Positions 8,749 to 17,638 are shown, counted from the stretch's first letter. The stretch: 64,000 nucleotides of DNA from Microvirga sp. (GCA_022241475.1 JAKOMT010000008.1:50264-114263); one strand, 5' to 3'. Notes: a model not told the origin generated them from the letters alone. Program-made: numbers and translations.

Positions 8749-10379
8749 CAGCGTCGCCCGTTGAATTCTGGCACGCTCGACTGACCGCCGAAGAGTAGCT
8801 GCTGCGGATTGCGCTCGAGCGCGCGGAAGGTCCGGCTAATGTCCTCGAGCGTACGGCGGCCGTCATCCGCAAGCGCGCGGTACTCCTGAAGCCCGGGCCC
8901 CGTGAAGCGGTTGATGCCGGCGGTGATCTCGGCCGTTCGCGCGTCGAGGTTGTCGGCGAGGACGCGGATCGCCTGCGCGGCCTCGCGAATGTCGTTGAAA
9001 AAGCCCTCGCCGGCCTGCTCCTCGGCCGAGCCAAGGAAACCCTCGGCGGCCGCGAGAACGCCGTCGACGCGGTCGGCGGAGGCGTTGAGCTTTTCGACCA
9101 GCTCGGCCGCGTTGGCCACGATCCCGTCGATGTCGCCAGAGCGCGCGCCGAGCGCGTTGGCGAAGCGCTCCGCGCTGTCGATGGCCGCAGCGATCTGTTC
9201 GGGATCGATCGCGCGCGAGATCTCGCCGGCCCGGCGCAGGACCTCCCCGACGTCTCCGCCGTTCTCGGCGAGAACCCGGCTGAACGACTGCACGTTGGAG
9301 ATCGTCGCGGCGAGTTCGTCGCGATCGACCGCCGCGGCCAAGCTGGAGATCTGTTCGACCGCGACGTCGATCCGTCCGGCCGTCACGTTGAGGTTTTCCG
9401 TCAGCGTCGCGGCGTTTCCGATGATCTGCGAGACGTTCTCACGATTCTCCGCAAGGGTCTGGGAGAACGCCTCCACGTTTTCGATCGTCGCGTTGATCCG
9501 CCCGGCGTCCACGGCGCGGACCGCGGCCGAAACGTCCTCGAGCGTCGTCTCGAGCCTGACCGACGCGGCGTTGAGGCGGCCGGTCATCGTGGCCGCATCG
9601 GCGAAGATCTGGTCGATCTGGCCGCGGCTGTCGGCGAGCGTCTGGGTGAAGCTCTCGACGTTGCGCACCGTCGCCGCGACCGTTTCGGGATCGACGGCGG
9701 AGACGATGGCGTTCGTGCTGCGAGACAGCTCCTCGAGCGAGTTCGCGAGCGGGGCGACGCGCTCGGCCGCATTGCCCACCTGTTCGAGGAAGTTGTCGAT
9801 CGCGGGCGCGTTGTCGCCGAGCGCGCGAGAGAATTGCTCGACGTTGGTCACCGTCGCCGTGATCGTGTCGAAGTTCGCGTCGACGAGGCGATTGACGCGA
9901 TTGAGCGTCTCAGAGGCGGACCGCGCGATCTCCTGCCCGGTGCGCAGAAGGTCCTGGAAATCCGACGGTTCGGCGACGATGGAGGGCGCGGGAGCGCCCG
10001 GCGCCGCCGCAAGCGCGGGCGCCTGCGACGATCCCCCCGTCAATGAGACGGCGGCGATGCCCGTCAATCCCTGATACTCAAGCCGCGCGCGCGTGTCCGA
10101 ACGAACGGGCGTGGTCGCGTCGATCACGATGCGCGCGATGACGGTGCCCGGGTCCTGCGGGTCGAGGCGCAGTTCGGCCACTTCGCCCACCCGCAAACCG
10201 TTGAAGCTGACCGAGGAGCCGCGAGACAGACCGGCCACGGAATCCCGGAACAGGATCTGGACCTGGAGCCTCTCCTGCCCCTTCTCGCTGACCGCGAACC
10301 AGTAGACGAACAGAAACGCGCCCGCCACGACGAACAGGGTGAACAGGCCGATCAGAGCGTAATTCGCCCGGGTCTCCAT
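8748..10379 (-). CDS. mlaD: MlaD-family (MCE domain) protein with long helical repeat region
   Basis: From the ATG at 10377-10379 the protein is 543 residues: a short N-terminus, one membrane helix (about 9-28), one MCE domain (about 40-115; VQILFRDSVAGLSRGSSV, GLRVGEVAEL) and then over 400 residues of predicted helix. Within that, units starting NVEQF, NVESF, NVEAF and NVQSF lie at residues 179, 240, 301 and 362, exactly 61 apart, followed by a shortened fifth unit (AERFANAL). E. coli MlaD is only about 180 residues, so the extension is large. A single membrane anchor with a periplasmic MCE ring and helical needle is the likely architecture. GGAG stands 10 bases before the chosen start, which is 6 bases after the MlaF stop. 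Confidence 0.9.
   Translation of the reverse strand: METRANYALIGLFTLFVVAGAFLFVYWFAVSEKGQERLQVQILFRDSVAGLSRGSSVSFNGLRVGEVAELRLDPQDPGTVIARIVIDATTPVRSDTRARLEYQGLTGIAAVSLTGGSSQAPALAAAPGAPAPSIVAEPSDFQDLLRTGQEIARSASETLNRVNRLVDANFDTITATVTNVEQFSRALGDNAPAIDNFLEQVGNAAERVAPLANSLEELSRSTNAIVSAVDPETVAATVRNVESFTQTLADSRGQIDQIFADAATMTGRLNAASVRLETTLEDVSAAVRAVDAGRINATIENVEAFSQTLAENRENVSQIIGNAATLTENLNVTAGRIDVAVEQISSLAAAVDRDELAATISNVQSFSRVLAENGGDVGEVLRRAGEISRAIDPEQIAAAIDSAERFANALGARSGDIDGIVANAAELVEKLNASADRVDGVLAAAEGFLGSAEEQAGEGFFNDIREAAQAIRVLADNLDARTAEITAGINRFTGPGLQEYRALADDGRRTLEDISRTFRALERNPQQLLFGGQSSVPEFNGRR
9045..9845 (-). repeat. 61-residue (183-bp) tandem protein repeat inside MlaD
   Basis: The coding sequence for MlaD residues about 179-445 holds three full 61-residue units and then truncated ones. 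A shared pattern runs N-V-x-x-F-(S/T)-x-x-L-A-(D/E)-(N/S), then hydrophobic heptads, a later (A)A-x-(L/M)-T-x-x-L-N segment and a VD shortly before the next unit. The DNA copies have diverged, so this is an old protein-level duplication. Confidence 0.8.
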
Positions 10380-10384
10380 ACGCG

Positions 10385-11206
10385 TCAGACTCCCTCTCCG
10401 TCCGCCGCCGCCACGGCGCGCGAACGCTTGCCGTGGAAGTAGGAACGCACCCATGGATGCTCGGATGCGAGCATGCTCTCGATGGGACCTTCCGCCACGA
10501 TCCTGCCTTCGGCCAACGCGGCGATTCGATCGCAGACGCTGTACAGGCTGTCGAGGTCGTGAGTCACCATATAGACCGTCAGGCCCAAAGTCCGTTGCAA
10601 TGTTGCAATGAGATCGTCGAAATCGGCCGCTCCGATGGGGTCGAGCCCGGATGTCGGCTCGTCGAGGAACACGATTTCCGGGTCGAGCGCCAGGGCGCGA
10701 GCGAGCGACGCCCGTTTGATCATGCCGCCCGAGAGCTCCGAGGGATACTTGTCGGCGGCGTCGGGCTTCAGGCCGACCATTCCGATCTTGAGCATCGCCA
10801 GATCGTCCATCAACGCGTCCGGCAGATCGAGATGCTCGCGCATCGGCACCTGGATGTTCTGCTTCACCGTAAGGGAAGAGAACAGCGCGCCCTGCTGGAA
10901 CAACACGCCCCAGCGCTGCTCGATGGCGCGACGCTCGTCGATGCTTATGGCCGCGCGGTCTTGGCCGAACACTTCGATCACGCCAGCCTGCGTCGGAACG
11001 AGGCCCAGAATCGCGCGGGTCAGAACCGACTTTCCAGTGCCGGACCCGCCGACGAAGCCCAGGATCTCGCCGCGGTACACGTCGAGATCGAGATCCTTCA
11101 TGATGACCTTCGGGCCGAAGCCGACCTCGAGGCCGCGCACGCGGATCAAGACCTCTCGCTCCGGAGCCGGGGCGAGACCGCCCCCATCGACACGCTGCGC
11201 CTCCAT
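10385..11206 (-). CDS. mlaF: MlaF-type ABC transporter ATP-binding protein
   Basis: A 273-residue ABC ATPase. Walker A GGSGTGKS, Q-loop region (GVLFQQGALFSSL), signature LSGGM followed by IKRASLARAL, Walker B IVFLDEPTSGLDP and the H-loop VTHDLDSL are all present. The LSGGM signature (Met instead of Gln) and the FSSLTVKQNI segment are typical of the MlaF/Ttg2A group that powers phospholipid transport with MlaE and MCE proteins. The start has GAGG 7 bases upstream and lies 10 bases after the permease stop. Confidence 0.94.
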   Translation of the reverse strand: MEAQRVDGGGLAPAPEREVLIRVRGLEVGFGPKVIMKDLDLDVYRGEILGFVGGSGTGKSVLTRAILGLVPTQAGVIEVFGQDRAAISIDERRAIEQRWGVLFQQGALFSSLTVKQNIQVPMREHLDLPDALMDDLAMLKIGMVGLKPDAADKYPSELSGGMIKRASLARALALDPEIVFLDEPTSGLDPIGAADFDDLIATLQRTLGLTVYMVTHDLDSLYSVCDRIAALAEGRIVAEGPIESMLASEHPWVRSYFHGKRSRAVAAADGEGV

Positions 11207-11216
11207 CTTCGCTACC

Positions 11217-12371
11217 TCAGTAATCGATCGCCGCGAAGAAGACGGCGAACAGGCCGTCCATCACGATAACGACGAAAATGGATTTTACGACCGACGACGT
11301 GACCTGCCGTCCGAGCGACTCGGCCGAACCCTTCACGGCCATTCCCTCGACGCAGGCGATGACGCCGATCACGATCGCCATGAACGGCGCCTTGATGAGC
11401 CCGACGAAGAAGGTGTTGAGGGCGATTCCATCCCTGAGACGGCTCAGGAACACGTCCGGGGTGATGCCGCCGTACAACCAGGACACCAGCAGCGCGCCGA
11501 AGATCGCCGCCATCGAGGCGAGGAACGTGAGAAGCGGAAGGCCGATGACGAGCGCCAGAATGCGCGGGACGATCAGCACTTCGATCGGATCGAGTCCCAT
11601 GACCCGGATCGCGTCGATTTCCTCGCGCATCTTCATCGAGCCGATTTCGGCGGTGAAGGCCGAGCCGGACCGGCCGGCGACCATGATGGAGGTCAAGAGC
11701 ACGCCGAGTTCGCGCAGGACGAGAATGCCGACGAGGTCGACGACGAAGCTCGTCGCGCCGAAGCGCTGAAGCTGGAAAATGCTTTGCTGGGAGATGATCG
11801 CCCCGACGAGAAACGACATCAGAACGATGATCGGAACGCCCTTGAAGGCGATCTGCTCGAGCTGATTGACGAGGGCGGTGACCCGGAAACGGCTCGGATG
11901 CAGGGCCAGCCGCCCGATCGCCGCCATCAACTCGCCGAGGAAGGCCACGCCCGCGACGACGTCGCGCCCGCTGTCGACCATCACGCGGCCGATATCGGCG
12001 AGCATGTCGACGAAGCGGGAACGATGCTGCGGCTCCGGAGCCGGCGCATAATGGTTGGCGACTTCACGCAGGAGGATGCGATGCTCGTCCCGCTCCCCGG
12101 CGAAGCCGGCCTCGACGCCGGCCTCTTCGAGCCGGGTCCTGAACTTCGAGAGAAGGAGCGCGCCAGCGGTGTCGAGCGTGGCGACGCCGGAGAGATCGAT
12201 CGTGATCGGCTCGCCCGCCACGGGCACGGGATCGACCCGATCGAGCGCGGCCCCGGCCACGACGGCGCGCGGAGCCGTCCAGTCGCCGGTCACGACGATG
12301 TATCCATCGGGGCCGGACTGAAGGTCGGGCTCGTGATGTCCGGGCTCTTCCATGAGCGCGCGCGTCTGCAC
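11217..12371 (-). CDS. mlaE: MlaE-family ABC permease with N-terminal STAS (MlaB-like) domain
   Basis: About 384 residues. The first 110 form a STAS-like domain (ITIDLSGVATLDTAGALLL), the role played by the separate MlaB protein in E. coli. The remaining 260 residues are the MlaE permease, with family segments such as FLVGAIISQQSIFQL, LRELGVLLTSIMVAGRSGSAFTAEIG, MKMREEIDAIRVMGLDP and about five membrane helices. I use a GTG start at 12369-12371 because GAAGGT lies 9 bases upstream; the ATG at 12351-12353 is the alternative. It is the first gene of the mlaE-mlaF-mlaD-lipoprotein operon. Function: lipid trafficking between inner and outer membrane (family knowledge; direction not determinable). 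Confidence 0.93.
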   Translation of the reverse strand: MQTRALMEEPGHHEPDLQSGPDGYIVVTGDWTAPRAVVAGAALDRVDPVPVAGEPITIDLSGVATLDTAGALLLSKFRTRLEEAGVEAGFAGERDEHRILLREVANHYAPAPEPQHRSRFVDMLADIGRVMVDSGRDVVAGVAFLGELMAAIGRLALHPSRFRVTALVNQLEQIAFKGVPIIVLMSFLVGAIISQQSIFQLQRFGATSFVVDLVGILVLRELGVLLTSIMVAGRSGSAFTAEIGSMKMREEIDAIRVMGLDPIEVLIVPRILALVIGLPLLTFLASMAAIFGALLVSWLYGGITPDVFLSRLRDGIALNTFFVGLIKAPFMAIVIGVIACVEGMAVKGSAESLGRQVTSSVVKSIFVVIVMDGLFAVFFAAIDY

Positions 12372-12470
12372 GGGTGAATCACCTTCTGCCACTGGCCGCT
12401 TGGGAATTTGGTGATAGCCTGCCGCGCCTCGCCGAGTCGAGGAGATACGGTTCAACGACGCGAGGCCTTC

Positions 12471-13457
12471 ATGAAACGCACGCTCGACATCGCGGTCGAG
12501 AGCTTTCCCATCGCGGGGACGTTCACGATTTCGCGGGGATCCCGCACCGAAGCGACCGTCGTCGTCGCGAGCATCCGCGACGGCGCCTGCCTTGGCCGGG
12601 GCGAATGCGTTCCCTACAGGCGCTACGGCGAAACCGTTGAGAGCGTGACGCTCGCCGTCGAAACCGCGCGCGCGCTCGTCGAGCGAGGCGGAGGGCGGGC
12701 GGACTTGCAGGAAATCCTGCCGCCGGGGGCCGCGCGCAATGCGCTGGATTGCGCGCTCTGGGACCTCGAGGCCAAGATGAGCGGCGTTCCGGCGCATGTG
12801 AGCGCGGGCGTCGTCCGCGTTCCGGCCGCGACGACGGCCTTCACGATCAGCCTCGACAGCGCCGACGCCATGGGCGAGGCGGCCGCGAAGGCGGCGTCCC
12901 GCCCTATCCTCAAGGTCAAGCTCGGCGCCCCGGATGGCGATCTCGCGCGCATCGCCGCCGTGCGCGCCGCCGCGCCGGACGCGACCCTGATCGCCGACGC
13001 GAACGAGGGTTGGCCGCCCGAAGACGCGGCGCGCTACATCGACGCGTGCGCCGATGCGGGCTTCGCGCTCGTTGAGCAGCCGGTCCACGCCGATCGCGAC
13101 GAGAGCCTGCGCGGCCTCTCGCGCCGCGTTCCATTATGCGCCGACGAAAGCGCCCACGACCGCAAGAGCCTGCCTCGGCTCGTCGGGCTCTACGACCTCG
13201 TCAACATCAAGCTCGACAAGACCGGAGGCCTGACCGAGGCGCTCGCGATGACGCGCGAGGCTCACGCGCTCGGCTTCGGCGTGTTCGTCGGCTGTATGCT
13301 CGGCACGTCGCTCGCGATGGCGCCCGCGATGCTGCTGACGCCGCAGGCGCGTTTCGTCGATCTCGACGGCCCGCTCTGGCTGGCGCGCGACCGTGAGACG
13401 CCGTTGCGCTACGGCGACGGTCTCGTTCACCCGCCGGAACCGGCGCTCTGGGGCTGA
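12471..13457 (+). CDS. Dipeptide epimerase (L-Ala-D/L-Glu epimerase, enolase superfamily)
   Basis: A 328-residue enolase-superfamily protein. The K-x-K catalytic pair is in LKVKLGAPD, the three metal ligands are in ADANEGW, EQPVHAD and CADESAHD, and the second catalytic Lys is in NIKLDKTGG. This pattern fits the dipeptide epimerase group, which acts on L-Ala-D-Glu from murein turnover. The ATG at 12471 has CGAGG 6 bases upstream. The last 31 bases overlap the end of the convergent MFS gene, which is plausible for two genuine genes but worth noting. Confidence 0.9.
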   Translation: MKRTLDIAVESFPIAGTFTISRGSRTEATVVVASIRDGACLGRGECVPYRRYGETVESVTLAVETARALVERGGGRADLQEILPPGAARNALDCALWDLEAKMSGVPAHVSAGVVRVPAATTAFTISLDSADAMGEAAAKAASRPILKVKLGAPDGDLARIAAVRAAAPDATLIADANEGWPPEDAARYIDACADAGFALVEQPVHADRDESLRGLSRRVPLCADESAHDRKSLPRLVGLYDLVNIKLDKTGGLTEALAMTREAHALGFGVFVGCMLGTSLAMAPAMLLTPQARFVDLDGPLWLARDRETPLRYGDGLVHPPEPALWG

Positions 13458-14608
13458 CGCGCCGCAAGCCGCGCCGCCCGTAGCGCGCAGAGCGCGCCCG
13501 CGATCGCAAGCGGCGTCATCGCGAGAAAGACGAGCGGCCCGGCTTCGGGATAGACGCGCCCGCTCGCGACCGTCGCCAGCGCCATGGCGAGCGCCATCGC
13601 CGCCGCGAACACCCCCTGCGCCCTCGCCCGCCCGCCGGGTGGGGCGAGCGCCGCGAGCGCGGCCATCATCCCGAGATGGGTCGCGCCGAAGCTCAATCCA
13701 TGCAGCGCCTGGAGCATGAAGGTCGCGGCGAGGCCCGGAGCGAACGCGAGCGCCGCGAACCGGATCACCGCGCCGACGGCCCCCGCGACGACCAGCGCTG
13801 TCGCGCGCGATTCACCCGAGCCGAAGCGACCGACCAGCCAGAACATCACGATCTCGGCTGTCACTCCGACGGCCCAGAACGCGCCGATCGTCGCTTCGGT
13901 GAAACCCTCCGCGCGCCAGGCGATCGATCCGAAGGCGTAAAGCCCCGCGTGGCTCGCCTGGACGAGCGCGCCGGCGGCGATCAGCCAAAGGAGCGCGGGA
14001 GGGAGCGCTGCGCGTCCATCGACGCGGTCAGGGGCGTCACGCCGCGCCGAGGGCGCCGCGAGGGAGACGAGCGCGCCAAGCGCGGCGAAACCCGCCATCG
14101 CAACCATCGCCGCATCGATCGGAGCGCGCGCGAGCAACGCGCCGCCCCCGATCGAGCAGGCGAGAAAGCCGATGGAGCCCCAGATCCGTATCCCGCCGTA
14201 ACTCAGGCGACCATCGGAACGCACGGCCTCGTTCGTGAGAAGATCGGCGGTCGGCACGAGCGGCGCCTGCGCGACTGAGATCAGAACGACGACCAGTCCG
14301 ATGGCGATCACTCCGTCGATCCCGAGAAGCAGCAGAAACAGCGCGACGAGCGCGCCCTGCGCGAGCGCGAGCAGCGCGCGGGGATCCAGTCCGCGCTCGA
14401 TCAGGCCGAGCAGCGGCGCGGTGACGAGGACGCGCGCGAGGATGGGCGCGGCAAGAATCCAGCCGATCTCCGCGGGCTCCAGGCCTCTGGATTGCAGCCA
14501 GACGGGGAAGAAAGGCATGTAGATTCCGATGACCGCGAAGATCGCGGCGCTCAGCAGAGACAGCCTGAATTTCGGCCCGATCGCCAACGCCCCGCTCCCA
14601 AACGCCAC
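13427..14608 (-). CDS. MFS transporter (3-phenylpropionate permease HcaT-like)
   Basis: A 393-residue polytopic protein with about 12 predicted membrane helices. The early segment IYMPFFPVWLQSRGLEPAEIGWIL and the motif RIWGSIGFLA closely resemble the MFS_1-like (HcaT/LacY-related) subgroup. Substrate unknown. The likely start is a GTG ending at 14608; no strong ribosome-binding site is visible. Because it neighbours the dipeptide epimerase, a role in peptide or murein-fragment uptake is conceivable but unsupported. Confidence 0.85.
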   Translation of the reverse strand: MAFGSGALAIGPKFRLSLLSAAIFAVIGIYMPFFPVWLQSRGLEPAEIGWILAAPILARVLVTAPLLGLIERGLDPRALLALAQGALVALFLLLLGIDGVIAIGLVVVLISVAQAPLVPTADLLTNEAVRSDGRLSYGGIRIWGSIGFLACSIGGGALLARAPIDAAMVAMAGFAALGALVSLAAPSARRDAPDRVDGRAALPPALLWLIAAGALVQASHAGLYAFGSIAWRAEGFTEATIGAFWAVGVTAEIVMFWLVGRFGSGESRATALVVAGAVGAVIRFAALAFAPGLAATFMLQALHGLSFGATHLGMMAALAALAPPGGRARAQGVFAAAMALAMALATVASGRVYPEAGPLVFLAMTPLAIAGALCALRAARLAARQPQSAGSGG

Positions 14609-14744
14609 GAGGCGCGACGCCCCGGTGGACGCCCGACTCCCCGAAAGCGTATCGTATTAACAAACGAGAAAGGGTTCGTGCCGCCTTATAATTGCGATGT
14701 TTTTTCCATGATCTGACAATTCAAACTAATTGGCGGCGCGGGCT
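14609..14744. promoter_or_regulatory. Divergent promoter region between MFS transporter and CheZ-like gene
   Basis: An AT-rich 136-base spacer between divergent genes. A perfect TATAAT hexamer lies at 14687-14692 on the plus strand, pointing toward the CheZ-like gene, but there is no good -35 hexamer at 17 bases. Promoters for both genes are expected here; the exact elements are not certain. Confidence 0.35.
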
Positions 14745-15722
14745 ATGAGCGATTCGAAATCCCTGACCTCCATCGAGCAATCGGACTACGAAACCATCGA
14801 AGGCGCAGTGATGGAGACGGCGCGCGGGCGCTGGTTCCTGGCCGAATACGCCCGTCGCAACCGAAACGCCGACACGCGCGTCCTGCTCGACGCCATCGAA
14901 CGCATCGAATCGGCCGTTCACCGCGACCGCGAGGCGCAGGAGAAGGACCGCCTGCGCATCGATCTGATGGAGATGGCGCGCGCGATTTCCCGCACCAAGG
15001 CGGAAATCGCCTCGCTCCGTCCGCATCAGGTGGAGAACAGCAATCTCACCGTCGCCTCGGAGCAGCTCGACGCGATCGTCCGCACCACCGAGCGCGCGAC
15101 GTCCGATATCCTCGAAGCGGCGGAGCATGTCCAGGAAGCCGCCTGGACGCTGCGGGAAACCGGCGCCGACGAAGCCATCTGCGACGAACTCGACCGTCGC
15201 GCCACGGATATCTACACCGCCTGCTCGTTCCAGGACCTGACCGCCCAGCGGACCGGCCGGATCGTGCATACGCTGCGCTACCTCGAAGAGCGCATCAACG
15301 CGATGATCGACATCTGGGGCGCGCCCGACGAAGACGATTCGCGATCGGACGATACGCGCCGCGACCTCGCCGAGAGCCTCGACGACTTCAACGGACTCTG
15401 CCAGACCGCGATCGACGACGTCATCTTCGAGGAAGCCTCCGGACAGACGGAAGCGTACTTTCTGAGCGACGCTCCGTTCATTGAGACCGTCGCCTTCGAA
15501 GTGATGGACCCCGATATCGACATCAGCGTCCCGCACGCCCCCCTGAAGGACGACGTGGCCTTCGCCCCGTGCGCGGATGACCTCGACACCGGCGACGCCT
15601 TCCTCATCGACGACGATGCGGGGCTGGACGACTCGGAGGAGGTTACCCTCGACGAGATCACGGGACCCTTGCGCGAACTCGACGCGCTCGACGCGCGGGA
15701 CAAACTGCGCCGGTTCTCCTGA
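14745..15722 (+). CDS. CheZ-family (protein phosphatase CheZ-like) protein with acidic C-terminal tail
   Basis: About 325 residues. The middle is helical and contains ACSFQDLTAQRTGRIV, which matches the CheZ active-site helix (D-x-x-x-Q pattern; Asp and Gln that attack phospho-CheY), preceded by a long helix (SNLTVASEQLDAIVRTTERATSDILEAAEH in part). The last 120 residues are very acidic (many Asp and Glu) with no recognised domain. CheZ-like proteins of this type occur in alphaproteobacteria away from chemotaxis operons. No che gene lies nearby, so which response regulator it serves is unknown. The start is the ATG at 14745. Confidence 0.75.
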   Translation: MSDSKSLTSIEQSDYETIEGAVMETARGRWFLAEYARRNRNADTRVLLDAIERIESAVHRDREAQEKDRLRIDLMEMARAISRTKAEIASLRPHQVENSNLTVASEQLDAIVRTTERATSDILEAAEHVQEAAWTLRETGADEAICDELDRRATDIYTACSFQDLTAQRTGRIVHTLRYLEERINAMIDIWGAPDEDDSRSDDTRRDLAESLDDFNGLCQTAIDDVIFEEASGQTEAYFLSDAPFIETVAFEVMDPDIDISVPHAPLKDDVAFAPCADDLDTGDAFLIDDDAGLDDSEEVTLDEITGPLRELDALDARDKLRRFS

Positions 15723-15728
15723 GGGATA

Positions 15729-16760
15729 TCAGGCCGCCTCGCGACCCGCATCGGTCACCGGGCCGTGCGCGGAGCGGATATTGCCGAAGAACTGTCGCGC
15801 GCTCGCCTGCCAGCTGAACTTCTCCGCGTGAGCGCGGCAGGCGCTCCTGTCGCAATCGAGCGCGGCGAGCGCGGCCGCGCGCAGATCGTGGTCCAGCGCC
15901 CCGCACCCGGTCCCGCCGACGATGTCGAGAGGGCCCGTGACGGGATGGGCCGCGACCGGCAGGCCGCTGGCGAGCGCCTCGAGCAAAACGAGACCGAACG
16001 TGTCCGTCAGACTCGGGAATACGAACGCGTCGGCGCTGGAGTAGACCTTCGCGAGCGCCTCGCCCGAAAGAGCGCCGAGGAAAACCGCGTTTCGATCGAT
16101 TTTCATGAGATCCTGACGCGCAGGCCCGTCGCCGACGACGACCTTCGTGCCGGGCAGATCGAGCGCGAGGAAGGCCTCAATGTTCTTCTCGACCGCAAGC
16201 CGCGAGACCGTCAGGAAAATCGGGCCGGGCAGATCGAGGACGCGCTCGTCGCGCGGCCGGAACATCGTCGTGTCGACGCCCCTCGTCCAGCGCATGATCC
16301 TGCCGAATCCGATATCCGACAATTCGCGTTCGAGGGATGGCGTGGACACCATCACGCCACGGCCGGCGTTGTGGAACCGGCGAATGACGGCGTAGGTCCA
16401 TTCCGGGCGGATCGGCGCCCGGGCCGCGAGATATTCGGGGAACCGGGTGTGGTAGCTCGTCGTGAAGGGGATGCCGCGCGAGAGGCAGACCGAGCGCGTC
16501 GCGAAGCCTATCGGCCCCTCGGTGGCGATGTGGATATGGGTGGGCTCCATCCGGTCGATCATGCGGGCGATGCGGCGCGGATAGGTCAGAGAGAGCCGGA
16601 TCTCGGGATAAGTCGGCATCGGCACGGAGAGGAAGTCGAGCGGCGTGATGAACACGGCCTCGGCGTCGAACGCCGCCGCGTTGCTCGCCATCTGCTCCAG
16701 CGAGCGCACGACGCCGTTCACCTGAGGCTTCCATGCGTCGGTAGCGATCAGCAGGCGCAT
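15729..16760 (-). CDS. GT4-family glycosyltransferase (candidate Agt, diacylglycerol glycosyltransferase)
   Basis: A 343-residue GT-B glycosyltransferase. The N-terminal Rossmann start MRLLIATDAWKPQVNGVVRS is characteristic of GT4 enzymes, and the donor-site helix motif is seen in YSSADAFVFPSLTDTFGLVLLEALASG (E-x7-E type). Its ATG overlaps the stop of the upstream metallophosphoesterase gene (TGATG), so the two are translationally coupled. The same pair, PlcP phosphoesterase and Agt glycosyltransferase, is known from Sinorhizobium-related and marine alphaproteobacteria, where it replaces phospholipids with glycolipids under phosphate starvation. Assignment as Agt is inferred from this pairing. 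Confidence 0.85.
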   Translation of the reverse strand: MRLLIATDAWKPQVNGVVRSLEQMASNAAAFDAEAVFITPLDFLSVPMPTYPEIRLSLTYPRRIARMIDRMEPTHIHIATEGPIGFATRSVCLSRGIPFTTSYHTRFPEYLAARAPIRPEWTYAVIRRFHNAGRGVMVSTPSLERELSDIGFGRIMRWTRGVDTTMFRPRDERVLDLPGPIFLTVSRLAVEKNIEAFLALDLPGTKVVVGDGPARQDLMKIDRNAVFLGALSGEALAKVYSSADAFVFPSLTDTFGLVLLEALASGLPVAAHPVTGPLDIVGGTGCGALDHDLRAAALAALDCDRSACRAHAEKFSWQASARQFFGNIRSAHGPVTDAGREAA

Positions 16761-17593
16761 CAGGCGACCTCGCGCGCGGGAAGAGGGAGCCGCACGGCTT
16801 GACCCGGGGGCGGCGGAAGGCGCAACCGCGGCGACGCCAGACGTTCGTCGGCCCATCGAATCAGCTCCAGCCGACCGTCGTAATTCTCGACGATCGCCGT
16901 GCAGGATTCCACCCAGTCGCCGGTGTTGAGGTAGGTGACGCCCTGGATCTCGCGAATGGCTGCGTGATGGATATGGCCGCACACCACGCCGTCGGCCCCG
17001 TGCCGGCGCGCTTCGGATACGAGAAACTCCTCGAACCGGCTGATGAAATTCACGGCGTTTTTCACCTTGCCCTTGGCCCACGCGGAGAGTGACCAGTAGG
17101 TTAACCCCATTCGCCGGCGAACGATATTGATATATGTATTCAGAAACAAAGCCGACGAATAGGCCCCGTCTCCGAGATACGCCAGCCAGCGCGCGTGTTT
17201 GACGACGAGATCGAATTCGTCCCCGTGAATGACGAGCAGCCGACGACCGTCGACGGTCTCGTGCAGCGCCCGCTCGCAGATTTCGATCCCGCCGAAAGCC
17301 CCGCCGACGTAGTCGCGCAGGAACTCGTCGTGGTTGCCGGGAACGTAGATCAGCCGCGCCCCCTTTCGCACCTTGCGCAAGAGTTTCTGCACCACGTCAT
17401 TGTGCGTCTGCGGCCAATACCAGCCGGACTTCAACTTCCAGCCGTCGACGATGTCGCCGACGAGATAGATGATGTCCGCGTCCACCTTTCGCAGGAAATC
17501 GAGCAGCAGATCGGCCTGGCAGTCTCGCGTGCCCAGATGGAGGTCCGACAAGAACAGCGTGCGGACGCGACGTCCTTCGTTTTCCCTCGACAC
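16760..17593 (-). CDS. Metallophosphoesterase, LpxH-like; candidate PlcP phospholipase C
   Basis: A 277-residue calcineurin-like phosphoesterase: LFLSDLHLG, YLVGDIVDG, VPGNHDEF, VIHGDEFD and CGHIHHA supply the metal ligands in order. Automatic annotation would call it UDP-2,3-diacylglucosamine diphosphatase (LpxH). Alphaproteobacteria generally use LpxI for that step, and the coupled glycosyltransferase gene plus a Pho-box-like site 45 bases upstream point instead to PlcP, which removes phosphate head groups from phosphatidylcholine and phosphatidylglycerol during phosphate limitation. Extra segments such as SGWYWPQTHNDVVQKLLRK and GLTYWSLSAWAKGKVKNA fit the longer PlcP-like group as I remember it. 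Motif evidence for the fold is strong; substrate is inference. Confidence 0.85.
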   Translation of the reverse strand: MSRENEGRRVRTLFLSDLHLGTRDCQADLLLDFLRKVDADIIYLVGDIVDGWKLKSGWYWPQTHNDVVQKLLRKVRKGARLIYVPGNHDEFLRDYVGGAFGGIEICERALHETVDGRRLLVIHGDEFDLVVKHARWLAYLGDGAYSSALFLNTYINIVRRRMGLTYWSLSAWAKGKVKNAVNFISRFEEFLVSEARRHGADGVVCGHIHHAAIREIQGVTYLNTGDWVESCTAIVENYDGRLELIRWADERLASPRLRLPPPPGQAVRLPLPAREVA

Positions 17594-17638
17594 GGCCGAA
17601 TCCCCCGCGATATTTCGATCTCTTTTAGTCGGCGCGAG

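Noticed and set aside
16760..17593. Assignment as LpxH of lipid A synthesis
   Set aside because: Fold and motifs agree, but the coupled glycosyltransferase, the Pho-box-like site and the usual alphaproteobacterial use of LpxI favour PlcP. Kept as an alternative.
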